Below are positions 32,340-43,800 of a DNA stretch of 64,000 bases, piece by piece. This stretch comes from Xestospongia muta (lineage: Eukaryota > Porifera > Demospongiae > Haplosclerida > Petrosiidae), in assembly GCA_963693285.1 (NCBI GenBank), contig OY848919.1, positions 13,477,639-13,541,638 of the forward strand, written 5' to 3'. Under the pieces are notes generated by a model. That model had not been told where the DNA came from, searched no databases, and saw only the letters and a program-made list of their open reading frames with translations. Made by a program: the position numbers and the translations under genes. Numbering within the stretch: position 1 is the stretch's first letter; the number at the start of each line of letters is the position of its first letter.

Positions 32340-34700
32340 TTATATGACATAAAGTGCTTGTTTTAGTCCTGCTTTTATTGAGTACTGTCTCTTGACAGGA
32401 CCAATAACTTTAGGAAGGAACAATATGAACTGACACTCAGATACCATTAGTAATTCTCCAATGACAATTACAGTTTGTCCAACTATTGCAGCTTCAATTG
32501 CAATAAAAATCCACAAAAAGAAAGTTGAGATAACAAACGTCAGTACAAATATGAATATAAAGATATTCACTTTTTTTGTGTCTTTGAAATTATTGTGTGG
32601 TATTCGTCGTGTCCTTGCAGCTAAATAGACAACCATTATCAATAAAAAACTGAGATAAAGTGTCATCATACTGTGCCATACACCTAATAATGGTGAAGTA
32701 CACACGTACTGTTCACATTTTTGAAGTAAGGGTGTGTTATGAACATATTCTGTTTGTACTGTCCGTCTTTGTGGATCAATAGTGACCCATAATACAGCAA
32801 TTATATTAGGAATTAATGTCATAACGAAGACAACAATTGATAAGAAACATGTGCTCCATCTCCAACCTAAATATTTTAGTTTCTTGTTGTTGAATATCTT
32901 GTGAATGCGAAGTAGTTTAATAAACAAAGTAACGAAAACGAAACTAAGACCATTGTATACCAGAAATGTTTGCATATTGCAGAGTACATTAAAATCCAAA
33001 TGAGACAAATTGAAACTAGAATAAGTTATACGAACAACACATACGGCGCAAAGACAATAACATCCAAAGAACATAAAGAGAGTGAAGTAAGGGCTGGTAG
33101 CCTTTATTCGTGGGTCATTTCTACGATATATGAAGGAGATTAAAATTATTGTCAGTATTAATGCAACTATAGCTGTAGCACAGTACAGAAATATGGTAGC
33201 ACCTTGAGGTAAATATATGATTATGACTTCAATATCGTCATCTACAACGTGATTCATGTTAATATCCAGTGAGTAAACATTGCTATTTGAAATATTAAAC
33301 ACACCAATTAATACCTCTGTGCCATTGTGGACTTGATATATGTCAATAGGTGTTGACACTTCATGATCTTTAGAGAATTTAATATGACCTGTCACTCCTT
33401 GAAAACTAACTTGTGAGAGAGCATTCTCTAATATACCTGTTGTAGTTGGTTGTCCATATTTGTATTCCTCGATGGAAATATTGTTTCTTCTAAGTTCTGG
33501 TAGTGCTATTTGTAAAGATAGCGCAAATGCCCATACTTGATCATATAAGATACCAGCATATAAAGCATCACCTTCGATATTAGTTTCTTGAAAATCAGCT
33601 CTAATATTTTCAAGTTCTACAGCGTACTTAGCTTTATATTCACCATATGTTTCATTGGAGGCATTGACAAAAACTACAGAGTCATTTTTAGGTCCGATAT
33701 TAAAGTACCCAATGAGAGATCCATTTAATGCTCGCCTTATTTTTGTACTGTTACAACCTTCTATTGATTCAGCCTCATACTCTAAACTGGAAAGTAAAAA
33801 GTCTGTTATAATCCACATGTAGTCTGGATAGTACATGTATAAATCAGCTGCTGAACATAGCAATTTAGCAGTTTGTGGTCCAGTAGCAGAGACAAAGATG
33901 ATTCTAGAACCAGTTTGTTTTAAGTTGTTTAAAGCACTTGTTATCAGCGTGGTTTTTGTCATTACCAAACCAGCTTGACATAAGACTGATTTTGATGGGT
34001 CTTTGTGTACTTGATGTAAAAATGACTCAGCTATTTCTGAATGAAAAACAGTTTCTAAGTCTTGTACAACGCCAACTTTATTCCAGCCATATCTCTCCAT
34101 TAATGCAATCATCATATCAGCATACACACTAGCTGAGACTAAGAATCTCCACAAGTGAGGGAAGGAGTTACTATTTGTACGAAATAGTGGAGAGTTAGCT
34201 GCTGACAGTTGTATGAGGCCACTAATACCAGCTATTGGAGCTATTACTTTAGCACTAGTAGAACAATATAGACCAACTACAACAGCTACTGTATGGTTAG
34301 GAGGATTGATAGCATTAGCTGCTAAATTGAGTACTCCCATATTAACATCCGTAAGACCACAAGCCTCATGACCAGCTTCAATCATTTCTAACTTGTATTC
34401 AGGTAAGAGATCTGATCTTGAGTTAATTTCTTTGACTGCTACTCTACCAGCAGCTAACAAATCTGGTCCAGCATCCCAACCAGCATGTTCTCTATTGTCA
34501 GGCCAAGGGACTAATGCTAATATCCGGATCGACTTTGCACTATTATCATCAAGTTCTGTCTGATTACCATTCCCTGAGTGACCTTGAGAACTCACTTTAT
34601 AAATTAATCCAGTCAACAGTACGAGAACTAGCGAAGAGACACTCATTGTTCGATAAAGCCTTCTAACACTCTTTGCAATTATTTTAAATGTGATAACCAC
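32340..34700 (-). CDS. GABA-B-like class C receptor, divergent inverted paralogue (copy A)
   Basis: Intronless, 786 residues. An N-terminal hydrophobic segment (SSLVLVLLTGLIYKVSS) precedes a periplasmic-binding-protein-like Venus flytrap lobe (IRILALVPWPDNREHAGWDA ... VAVVVGLYCSTSAKVIAPIA ... RYGWNKVGVV). There is no Cys-rich domain, as in GABA-B receptors and unlike mGluRs. Seven membrane spans run from about residue 500 to 770, with NTKKVNIFIFIFV in the late TM bundle. It is tail-to-tail with the MACPF-like gene and head-to-head (861 bp) with copy B. Two tracts, at about 34071-34306 and 33400-33560, are almost identical to copies B and C while the rest is only moderately similar. The ligand cannot be inferred; GABA-B-type agonist residues were not verified. 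Confidence 0.82.
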   Translation of the reverse strand: MVITFKIIAKSVRRLYRTMSVSSLVLVLLTGLIYKVSSQGHSGNGNQTELDDNSAKSIRILALVPWPDNREHAGWDAGPDLLAAGRVAVKEINSRSDLLPEYKLEMIEAGHEACGLTDVNMGVLNLAANAINPPNHTVAVVVGLYCSTSAKVIAPIAGISGLIQLSAANSPLFRTNSNSFPHLWRFLVSASVYADMMIALMERYGWNKVGVVQDLETVFHSEIAESFLHQVHKDPSKSVLCQAGLVMTKTTLITSALNNLKQTGSRIIFVSATGPQTAKLLCSAADLYMYYPDYMWIITDFLLSSLEYEAESIEGCNSTKIRRALNGSLIGYFNIGPKNDSVVFVNASNETYGEYKAKYAVELENIRADFQETNIEGDALYAGILYDQVWAFALSLQIALPELRRNNISIEEYKYGQPTTTGILENALSQVSFQGVTGHIKFSKDHEVSTPIDIYQVHNGTEVLIGVFNISNSNVYSLDINMNHVVDDDIEVIIIYLPQGATIFLYCATAIVALILTIILISFIYRRNDPRIKATSPYFTLFMFFGCYCLCAVCVVRITYSSFNLSHLDFNVLCNMQTFLVYNGLSFVFVTLFIKLLRIHKIFNNKKLKYLGWRWSTCFLSIVVFVMTLIPNIIAVLWVTIDPQRRTVQTEYVHNTPLLQKCEQYVCTSPLLGVWHSMMTLYLSFLLIMVVYLAARTRRIPHNNFKDTKKVNIFIFIFVLTFVISTFFLWIFIAIEAAIVGQTVIVIGELLMVSECQFILFLPKVIGPVKRQYSIKAGLKQALYVI

Positions 34701-35561
34701 CCATACTATGAATTAGGGATGACATCATAGTTTAATCTTGACGTGTGACGTCTTCATTAAGTACATTATATATTGTGGGGAACCTTTACTTCTCAATTTG
34801 ACAGCATTTAAACAAGGTTATAATGTATGTATACAACAATAGGTGGTTGTCAAAGATGTATAGATGGTAGCATAGTTGACTGCTAAAATAGTTGTAATTG
34901 CAAGCCGTGATATATCCTGTAACAAGTCCTATTGAGTGTTGTGTTGTGTCTATTGTATGCAATATCCTGTACCTGCTCATGTTGTAAATAGACAGTGGAG
35001 GTTTACAATAAACATATTACGTGGGTCAGATCACATCTATAATTTGTGCACCTGTCATGATCTTTAGGTATGTTGATCATGATGTCCAAGGTTGTTCTAT
35101 TGCTATAGTTCGTATCTTATGATTACTAAAGTCCATTAAATAAGCATATTTTACCAAATATAGTAACAAGTGGACATATTGCAATAGATATTATAGTAAA
35201 TTAAGCTGTAACCTACCAAGAACCAACTCCACTTTGATCTCACACAAGATGGAATGATAATTAGATTAAATAAGGATGTTCACTGTGTATATATCAATGT
35301 CATGTGATTAGGTACAGTACTATAGCTAATAACTAGGAGGAAGAGGGGTGTTTGCATTCCTTCATAATGTGTGTATGCGACAATACACTATATGTGTTGT
35401 ATAATTTGACGGTTAGTTGTGTCAACTTGTAAACATATAATGTTATTCTTACAATTTGACAGTGAGCTCTTTTTCCTGTTATAACTTAGTTGGCGCTGCT
35501 ACAGTTATGATAGCATAATTAACAACTTCAAGTCATCATTACAACTTTTTTTCAGTTCAAG
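34701..35561. promoter_or_regulatory. Divergent intergenic region between receptor copies A and B
   Basis: 861 bp separating inverted paralogues. AT-rich; I see no gene or clear repeat. It must hold the promoters of both receptors. Confidence 0.4.
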
Positions 35562-37790
35562 ATGAAGACTAGCTATCTTTATGGCAGTATAGCGGTGATT
35601 ATATTGATGTTAGTATGTCTCTCTTCACAAGAACATGATAATAGAAAGATAATTCGTATATTGGCATTAGTTCCTTGGCCAGATAACAGAGAACTGGGTC
35701 CTGTCCTTCTTTCAGCAGGAAGAGTAGCAATCAAAGAAATTAATTCTAAACCTGACCTCTTACCTGGATACAAGTTAGAAATGTTAGAAGCTGGTCATGA
35801 AGATTGTAGCCATTCAGAAACAGATAAGGGTGTTATGAATTTTGTTGACAATGCTATTAATCCTCCTAACCGTACAGTAGCTGTTGTAGTTGGTCTATAT
35901 TGTTCTACTAGTGCTAAAGTAATAGCTCCAATAGCTGGTATTAGTGGCCTCATACAACTGTCAGCAGCTAACTCTCCACTATTTCGTACAAATAGTAACT
36001 CCTTCCCTCACTTGTGGAGATTCTTAGTCTCAGCTAGTGTGTATGCTGATATGATGATAGCATTAATGGAGAGATATGGCTGGAATAAAGTTGGTCTTGT
36101 AGAGGATTTAGACACTCCATTTTTTTCAGGAATTGCCTACCAATTTGCGAGAGCAGTCAATAATTTTATTGACAAAGAAATTATATATCAAGGAGGGCTA
36201 ATTGAAACTGATGATCAGTTTATTAATACAACATTATTAGGTATCCAATCATCAGGTTCTAGAATAGTCATTGTATCAGCTACTAGACGTGAAACAACTA
36301 AACTATTGTGTTATGCAGCAGATAAAGGCATGTATTATCCTAACTATATGTGGGTCATTGTTGATTTGGTTGTATCCAGTCTTGAATTTGAAGTCAAAAC
36401 TATTCAAGGATGCACTGTTGATAAACTTCACAAAGCTCTAGAAGGCTCTCTTGTTTCTTATTTTAAGCTTCAATTGGATAATACTTCCGTTATTCTCAAT
36501 TCATCAAATAAAAGTTACACTGAGTACTTAGAGAGTTATCAAAAGGAAATAGAATTAGCTAATGTCACTGATGTTATTGGAACTGGTAACAATTATGCTA
36601 GTATCTTATATGATCAAGTATGGGCATTTGCGCTATCATTACAAATAGCTCTACCAGAACTTAGAAAAAACAATATTTCCATCGAGGAATACAAATATGG
36701 ACAACCAAATACAACAGCTATATTAGAGAATGCTCTCTCACAAGTTAGTTTTCAAGGAGCAAGTGGTTATATTAAATTCTCTAATGATCGTGAAGCGTCT
36801 ACTTCAATAAATATCTATCAAGTTATAAATGCCACAGAGGGACCACCTTGTCAATATAATACATTGTCTTACTCCATCAACTGTTCTTTTCAATTCAGTG
36901 ACCAGTTAGATGACGAAATACCTTTACATGATAAACTACTGACTGTGGAGTTAGTGTCTACAATGTATACGACCACTTGTCTGTGTGTTATTTTTGTAAC
37001 TAGTGTCCTCTGTATAATGACTTATTATCATAAAGAACAAGAGATAAAAGCATCTGGTCTTAAACTAAACTTGCTCAAGTTTCTTGGTTGTTATATTCTT
37101 TGTATTTCTCAATTTCTATTGACTACTATGGTTGCAACACATCTTGGATATACTGTGTTTTCTATCACATGTAACTTGGAGATGGTGTTGACACTTACAG
37201 GACTGAACTTACTCTATGTTACATTATTTGTACAATTACTACGTATCAATCGGATATTTCATAATAAAGGGTTAAAGTATCTTGGATGGTTTTATACAAA
37301 CTGGTGTCTTATTGGTTTAACTGTGGTTTTAGCTTTAATACCTAACTTGATACTGGCTGTACTTTTTATTAAACTACGATTGGTAAAGAAATATATTGAG
37401 AAACGACATTATATTGGTGTAATTATAACTAAAGAGAGACAATATTATTGTGATGGTGAAGATGAAGAGATGCTTATAATATTTCGGTCTTTGTCACTTC
37501 TTTATAACAGTATCTTTCTTGTTATCAATATCATCTTAGCTTCAAGATCTCGAAAAATTGCTGTACATCAATTTAAAAACACAAAAAAGGTGAATATATT
37601 TATGGTGTCTATATTTGTTATACAAGGCAATTCCATTGCTATTGTGTACATATTAAAGGAAAGTGGTTTTGTATTGTATACTTACTTAATAGACTATATT
37701 GTTGTATTATCAATTACTATATTATGTCAAGTATCACTATTTATGCCCAAAATCCTCAGTACAATGTATAGGAAATACTATACAAAATAA
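35562..37790 (+). CDS. GABA-B-like class C receptor, copy B
   Basis: Intronless, 742 residues. Signal peptide (MKTSYLYGSIAVIILMLVCL), Venus flytrap domain (IRILALVPWPDNRE ... VGLYCSTSAKVIAPIAGISG ... SFPHLWRFLVSASVYADMM), then seven membrane spans from about residue 475. The membrane part begins TVELVSTMYTTTCLCVIFV and the late bundle has NTKKVNIFMVSIFV. Very close to copy C (about 95% or more by eye). Relative to C it lacks seven residues after DNRE (C has YIGWDV in this region) and two residues in the juxtamembrane linker. Both are in-frame losses. Single-exon structure contrasts with the intron-rich neighbours. Confidence 0.85.
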   Translation: MKTSYLYGSIAVIILMLVCLSSQEHDNRKIIRILALVPWPDNRELGPVLLSAGRVAIKEINSKPDLLPGYKLEMLEAGHEDCSHSETDKGVMNFVDNAINPPNRTVAVVVGLYCSTSAKVIAPIAGISGLIQLSAANSPLFRTNSNSFPHLWRFLVSASVYADMMIALMERYGWNKVGLVEDLDTPFFSGIAYQFARAVNNFIDKEIIYQGGLIETDDQFINTTLLGIQSSGSRIVIVSATRRETTKLLCYAADKGMYYPNYMWVIVDLVVSSLEFEVKTIQGCTVDKLHKALEGSLVSYFKLQLDNTSVILNSSNKSYTEYLESYQKEIELANVTDVIGTGNNYASILYDQVWAFALSLQIALPELRKNNISIEEYKYGQPNTTAILENALSQVSFQGASGYIKFSNDREASTSINIYQVINATEGPPCQYNTLSYSINCSFQFSDQLDDEIPLHDKLLTVELVSTMYTTTCLCVIFVTSVLCIMTYYHKEQEIKASGLKLNLLKFLGCYILCISQFLLTTMVATHLGYTVFSITCNLEMVLTLTGLNLLYVTLFVQLLRINRIFHNKGLKYLGWFYTNWCLIGLTVVLALIPNLILAVLFIKLRLVKKYIEKRHYIGVIITKERQYYCDGEDEEMLIIFRSLSLLYNSIFLVINIILASRSRKIAVHQFKNTKKVNIFMVSIFVIQGNSIAIVYILKESGFVLYTYLIDYIVVLSITILCQVSLFMPKILSTMYRKYYTK

Positions 37791-38299
37791 TGTTATAATA
37801 TTGTTGTCCTTGATATTTGTTATTATAACAAGACTTGTCATTATTGCTTTAACAAACATTACACTACTATTGTGGTTTGATAAACATGATTGGTAATGTG
37901 ATGTGGTATAACTGGGCAACCTGTAGCATGAAGTAATATATTCATATTAATTTTATTACATGTCATCTTTAGGTCACTAAGCCACATATAGTACAAATGT
38001 TTCTTATCAAATCAATCATAAATGTTATCATCATTATTAGGTTACATACCTAAGTCTTTGCACAGGATGCCGAAGTGTAAATAGTAATTTAACCTTATAG
38101 GGTTATAGCACTTGTAGAACTTCGTTTATAACAACATTCATTGCTGTCTTTTCAAGTGAAGTATGTGTGCTATATAGTCTTGTTTATCAATGGGAAGTTA
38201 AACTATCTTAAGTTTTTTGTTTCAATTTATCTATTTTGACAACAATTCAAGGAACATTAAGAAAAGGAGAAAGAAAACAGTAAATCTCTTCAGTTCAAG
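37791..38299. other. Intergenic spacer between receptor copies B and C
   Basis: 509 bp, AT-rich. The short 5' leader of copy C (TTCAGTTCAAGATGAAGACT) matches that of copy B, so the duplication unit included a little upstream DNA. No other feature seen. Confidence 0.5.
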
Positions 38300-40549
38300 A
38301 TGAAGACTAGCTATCTTTATGGCAGTATAGTGGTGATTATATTGATGTTAGTATGTCTCTCTTCACAAGAGCATGATAATAGAAAGATAATTCGTATATT
38401 GGCATTAGTTCCTTGGCCTGATGACAGAGAATACATTGGATGGGATGTTGGTCCTGTCCTTCTTCCTGCAGGAAGAGTAGCAATCAAAGAAATTAATTCT
38501 AAACCTGACCTCTTACCTGGATACAAGTTAGAAATGTTAGAAGCTGGTCATGAGGGTTGTAGCCATTCAGAAACAGATAAGGGTGTTATAAAGTTAGTTG
38601 ACAATGCTATCAATCCTCCTAACCATACAGTAGCTGTTGTAGTTGGTCTATATTGTTCTACTAGTGCTAAAGTAATAGCTCCAATAGCTGGTATTAGTGA
38701 CCTCATACAACTGTCAGCAGCTAACTCTCCACTATTTCGTACAAATAGTAACTCCTTCCCTCACTTGTGGAGATTCTTAGTCTCAGCTAGTGTGTATGCT
38801 GATATGATGTTAGCATTAATGGAGAGATATGGCTGGAATAAAGTTGGTCTTGTAGAGGATTTAGACACTCCATTTTATTCAGGAATTGCCCACCAAATTG
38901 CGAGAGCAGTCAATAATTTTATTGACAAAGAAATTATATATCAAGGAGGGCTAATCGACACTGATGATCAGTTTATTAATACAACATTATTAGGTATCCA
39001 ATCATCAGGTTCTAGAATAGTCATTGTATCAGCTACTAGACGTGAAACAACTAAACTATTGTGTTATGCAGCAGATAAAGGCATGTATTATCCTAACTAT
39101 ATGTGGGTCATTGTTGATTTCGTTGTATCCAGTCTTGAATTTGAAGTCAAAACTATTCAAGGATGCACTGTTGATAAACTTCACAGAGTTCTAGAAGGCT
39201 CTCTTGTTTCTTATTTTAAGCTTCAATTGGATAATACTTCCGTTATTCTCAATTCATCAAATAAAAGTTACACTGAGTACTTAGAGAGTTATCAAAAGGA
39301 AATAGAATTAGCAAATGTCACTGATGTTATTGGAACTGGTAACAATTATGCTAGTATCTTATATGATCAAGTATGGGCATTTGCGCTATCATTACAAATA
39401 GCTCTACCAGAACTTAGACGAAACAACATTTCCATCGAGGAATACAAATATGGACAACCAAATACAACAGCAATATTAGAGAATGCTCTCTCACAAGTTA
39501 GTTTTCAAGGAGCAAGTGGTTATATTAAATTCTCTAATGATCGTGAAGTGTCTACTTCAATAAATATCTATCAAGTTATAAATGCCACAGAGGGACCACC
39601 TTGTCAATATAATACACCGTCTAGACCTTACTCCATCAACTGTTCTTTTCAATTCAGTGACCAGTTAGATGATGAAATACCGTTACATAATAAACTGCTG
39701 ACTGTGGAGTTAGTGTCTACAATGTATACGACCACTTGTCTGTGTGTTATTTTTGTAACTAGTGTCCTCTGTATAATGACTTATTATCGTAAAGAACCAG
39801 AGATAAAAGCATCTGGTCTTAAACTAAACTTGCTCAAGTTTCTTGGTTGTTATATTCTTTGTATTTCTCAATTTCTATTAACTACTGTGGTAGCTACACA
39901 TCTTGGATATACTGTGTTTTCTATCACATGTAACTTGGAGGTAGTGTTGACACTTACAGGACTGAACTTACTCTATGTTACATTATTTGTACAATTACTA
40001 CGTATCAATCGGATATTTCATAATAAGAAGTTGAAGTATCTTGGGTGGTTTTATACAAACTGGTGTCTTATATGTTTAACTGTGGTTTTAGCTTTAATAC
40101 CTAACCTGATACTGGCTACACTTTTTATTAAACTACGACTGGTAAAGAAATATATTGAGAAACGACATTATATTGGTGTAATTATAACTAAAGAGAGACA
40201 ATATTATTGTGATGGTGAACATGAAGAGATGCTTATAATATTTCGGTCTTTGTCACTTCTTTATAACAGTATCTTTCTTGTTATCAATATCATCTTAGCT
40301 TCAGGAACCCGAAAAATTACTGTACATCAATTTAAAAACACAAAAAAGGTGAATATATTTATGGTGTCTATATTTGTTATACAAGGCATTTCCATTGTTA
40401 TTGTGTACATATTAAAGGAAAGTGGTTTTGTATTGTATACTTACTTAATAGACTATACTGTTGTATTATCAATTACTATATTATGTCAAGTATCACTATT
40501 TATGCCCAAAATCCTCAGTACAATGTATAGGAAATACTATACAAAATAA
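38300..40549 (+). CDS. GABA-B-like class C receptor, copy C
   Basis: Intronless, 749 residues, tandem duplicate of copy B with the same architecture: signal peptide, Venus flytrap, no Cys-rich linker, seven membrane spans. It keeps the DDREYIGWDVGPVLLPAGRV segment that copy A also has (EHAGWDAGPDLLAAGRVA) and that copy B has lost, so C is closer to the ancestral state. Most differences from B are single substitutions. It converges on PCM1 (stops 251 bp apart). Expression and ligand are unknown. Confidence 0.85.
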   Translation: MKTSYLYGSIVVIILMLVCLSSQEHDNRKIIRILALVPWPDDREYIGWDVGPVLLPAGRVAIKEINSKPDLLPGYKLEMLEAGHEGCSHSETDKGVIKLVDNAINPPNHTVAVVVGLYCSTSAKVIAPIAGISDLIQLSAANSPLFRTNSNSFPHLWRFLVSASVYADMMLALMERYGWNKVGLVEDLDTPFYSGIAHQIARAVNNFIDKEIIYQGGLIDTDDQFINTTLLGIQSSGSRIVIVSATRRETTKLLCYAADKGMYYPNYMWVIVDFVVSSLEFEVKTIQGCTVDKLHRVLEGSLVSYFKLQLDNTSVILNSSNKSYTEYLESYQKEIELANVTDVIGTGNNYASILYDQVWAFALSLQIALPELRRNNISIEEYKYGQPNTTAILENALSQVSFQGASGYIKFSNDREVSTSINIYQVINATEGPPCQYNTPSRPYSINCSFQFSDQLDDEIPLHNKLLTVELVSTMYTTTCLCVIFVTSVLCIMTYYRKEPEIKASGLKLNLLKFLGCYILCISQFLLTTVVATHLGYTVFSITCNLEVVLTLTGLNLLYVTLFVQLLRINRIFHNKKLKYLGWFYTNWCLICLTVVLALIPNLILATLFIKLRLVKKYIEKRHYIGVIITKERQYYCDGEHEEMLIIFRSLSLLYNSIFLVINIILASGTRKITVHQFKNTKKVNIFMVSIFVIQGISIVIVYILKESGFVLYTYLIDYTVVLSITILCQVSLFMPKILSTMYRKYYTK

Positions 40550-40733
40550 TGTTATAATATTGTATGTTATATTGTTATTGTAATAACACCTATTATGTTC
40601 ACTATAAGTTTGTAATAATGCCTGTTATGTTCACTCTTATAATAATATTTATATTCATAACTATTGTACTGTAAACAACTAACACAATGATGTGTCAGGG
40701 TGTACTGCTGAGTAATAATTTGATAATGAAATG

Positions 40734-40739
40734 TTTATT
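40734..40739 (-). promoter_or_regulatory. Poly(A) signal AATAAA of PCM1
   Basis: TTTATT on the plus strand reads AATAAA on the minus strand, 62 bp beyond the PCM1 stop at 40801. Confidence 0.55.
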
Positions 40740-40800
40740 AATCAAAGGGGTCATAAGTGATATTATCAAGGCATGATAATGTAATGTTTACTTGTTCACT

Positions 40801-43800
40801 TTAATTTGAAGACTCTATAATATATAAAGTAACAATTTATCATATTATCAGATTTCATACCTGGTTGTGGTAATGCATCTTCACAGCCTGCTAATTCTAA
40901 AGTGTTACGTGTAACTATGGTTACTAACAATTACCATGACAACTATACCTGGACCTGATTCCATTGTTGCTAGCAACCCAATCACACCCCCTATAGCATT
41001 TTGTTCTTCTTGCATTTTTTCTTTGACTTCCTCCTGCAAAATAATAAACTATGATATCATTATGACATCATACCTCAGAGGAATGAGCAAGACCATTGGT
41101 CAGTATCTCATTAACAGGAGGTGTGTCATTATCTAGTTGTGCCACGCCCTCTTTACATTCCCTAGTAATCACAATGATAACATTGTGATTACATTTACAA
41201 CTTACTTTGGAGGTTGCCAAGATTTGGCCAATTCATCATCACGAGTCTATAAGACACGAGATTAATACATTGTATATGTATATAAACCTACCTTTCCTAA
41301 AGCTTCTACTTCATCAGCTAACGTACACGACATTGCATTACTTAATGCTTTTAACATAACTGGATCAAGTGGTCTTTGAGGTGATGCCTACTTACATTGT
41401 AACATGTACATTTTATAAATTATAATATTTACCACAGATTGAGGCCAGTTTACAGGAAGACTCCTATAATAACATAATTTTTCATATTAATACTATTAAT
41501 TACTAGGGACATACCCCTGGTCTTTCAGTAACTGATAATATGCTAATTCATTAAACAGAACTTCACTAATGTCAACCAAGAGGTCTTCTCCAACTTCATG
41601 TAGTCTAGTAATAGGATTTAATAATTTTGATGCGTAACAAAATAAACATACATTTTGCCTTGAAATTTTAGAACAGCTGTTGCGAGAGATACCTCTAATT
41701 GTTTTGTAAATAGATCACCTAATTCACCAGTTTCCTATTTGTCAAATAAACCACACCCACTACTAATTAGAATAACCTGTGTGTCTTCTTTGAGAAGGAC
41801 TAAGCTCAGAACACATTGTTGAATATGTTCAAGGAGATCAGTTGTACATTCTTCCATTAGATGATCTTTTAATAAAGGAATTAAATCCTAGAGAGTAGCT
41901 AGTAATAGAATTAATTGTCCTAATTAACTTACTGTCATAATGGACTTAATTTCTTCATCTAAAACTGAAGTGTCAAGTTCACTGGTTACAGAAGATTCTC
42001 CTCCAGAAATAACACTTTTTAGAGGCTCAACGTCTCCTCCACCAGGTGACTATAATAATTCATTAGTATTAATTATAATTATGAATTACAGGAGCTACCT
42101 CAGTGACTTTGATAACAGTGTCCCCTAAAGTGTTAGCAAATGGTTCATCACTGATGGGTGGGGTTGATAGAGAACTAGCAGATTGAACTTGCTCAACATA
42201 ATCAAATCTATAAAGATAGGTTGATAAAAGTAATCACATTATCAATACTCTATCACAAATGGTACAGCACATACAATATTGTTAGTTTGTAATAGTAACC
42301 TTGGCAACAATCATAGTAACAATTATTATACCAGCATCACAATGGCAATAACACATTAATATGGTAATTGTTGGTATGGTAGGTACTATACTGTCCCTTT
42401 GCTAGTAGTACTGCAATATAATAAAGGACCTACACTCATAATATATTTATTGTATGGGTATTTTCATATTATACTGGTACACATTTTGTAAATCCTCTAC
42501 TGTGCTAGATACAAGTAGGCAGTCACATCATTGGTGTAGCCACACCCACTAATTACCTTGCACTGTTTCCTCTTTTTGTAGCTTCATCTCTGCTAACATT
42601 TTTATCATCTCCAGATGTCATATCACTTTCACTGAGTGTCTGTCCTAATTCCCATTTCTTGAGCTCTTGCTAAAAAGAAATTAAACTAGAAAACGTTGCA
42701 AAGATTATACCAAGGAGGTTTCATCTTGTTGTATATCATGTTCAGTTATAAAACGTGTCACCAAGTCCTGGATGGCATATATTGCACGTTGTTTTAAATA
42801 GTCTGTACTCAACAACTGTAGTTCACGAAACAATTCTACCTAGTTTGTATAAAATAGATATATATTGTAAAAGTAACTTACTAAGAAATGAGGTCGGTCT
42901 TCATTACTAGCTATTAAAGCTGCTACTTCAGTGTATATTGTATCCCTCATTCCTTCAAAGACAGTATTGTCTTGAGGTGGGTTACTACACAATATTAAAT
43001 AAGGATACAGTAAGTGTTTGGCTTACAGCTTATCTGTGACACTCATTGGCAAAGAAGACATTGAACCAGCTTCACCTGACTGACTAAGAACAACACCTAC
43101 AATATTTGAGGATATCATCTATTAGTAATGATGATATAAACCACCTGTGGTTGGTTTGTTTGCTAAATGTACATCAGAAAGCTGAGTAACTTCATCTTTA
43201 GCTTTTGTGATACGAGTACCTTGTTGAGATGGTGGCCTCAAAAATGATTCATCAAGAAGGGGTGTGGCCAACAAGTGAGGATTAATTGGTCGCTGGTATG
43301 GACTGTTAATTTGACCCAGTGAATAAGGGGTTAAAATTGGCAAAGGTTGTGGAGGCTCAATTGGTTCTAGTAGAGTGCTATTATTATGATCAGCTAATGG
43401 ACTGTGATCTTCCTCATCAATTGGTCCTTTGGCATGCATAGATTTCTGGAGCTGTGTTAGCTGATAATAGGCATTGTTTAAATATTCATTATAACCCTAA
43501 TAAATAATTAATTATTAAGTAATATATTAATTATTTTACCTGTAGGTAAACATGATATTGTTGCAGTTGTACAAGTTGGTCGTGAATAAATGGCAGAGCA
43601 TCAAGACGAGTATGAAGAGCCGATAGTAACATCGTTTGTTGTTGTAATAATTGAGTACACATATCTGTGCTTTGACCTAACTGATGTTGTAAGAGTGGAA
43701 CATACTCTGATGGAATAGGAACAACAGGTGGAGGTTTTACAGGTGGACATGGAGGATTAGCAACAGTGGGTGTGGCCTGTAATAAAGTGATTGTATTAGT

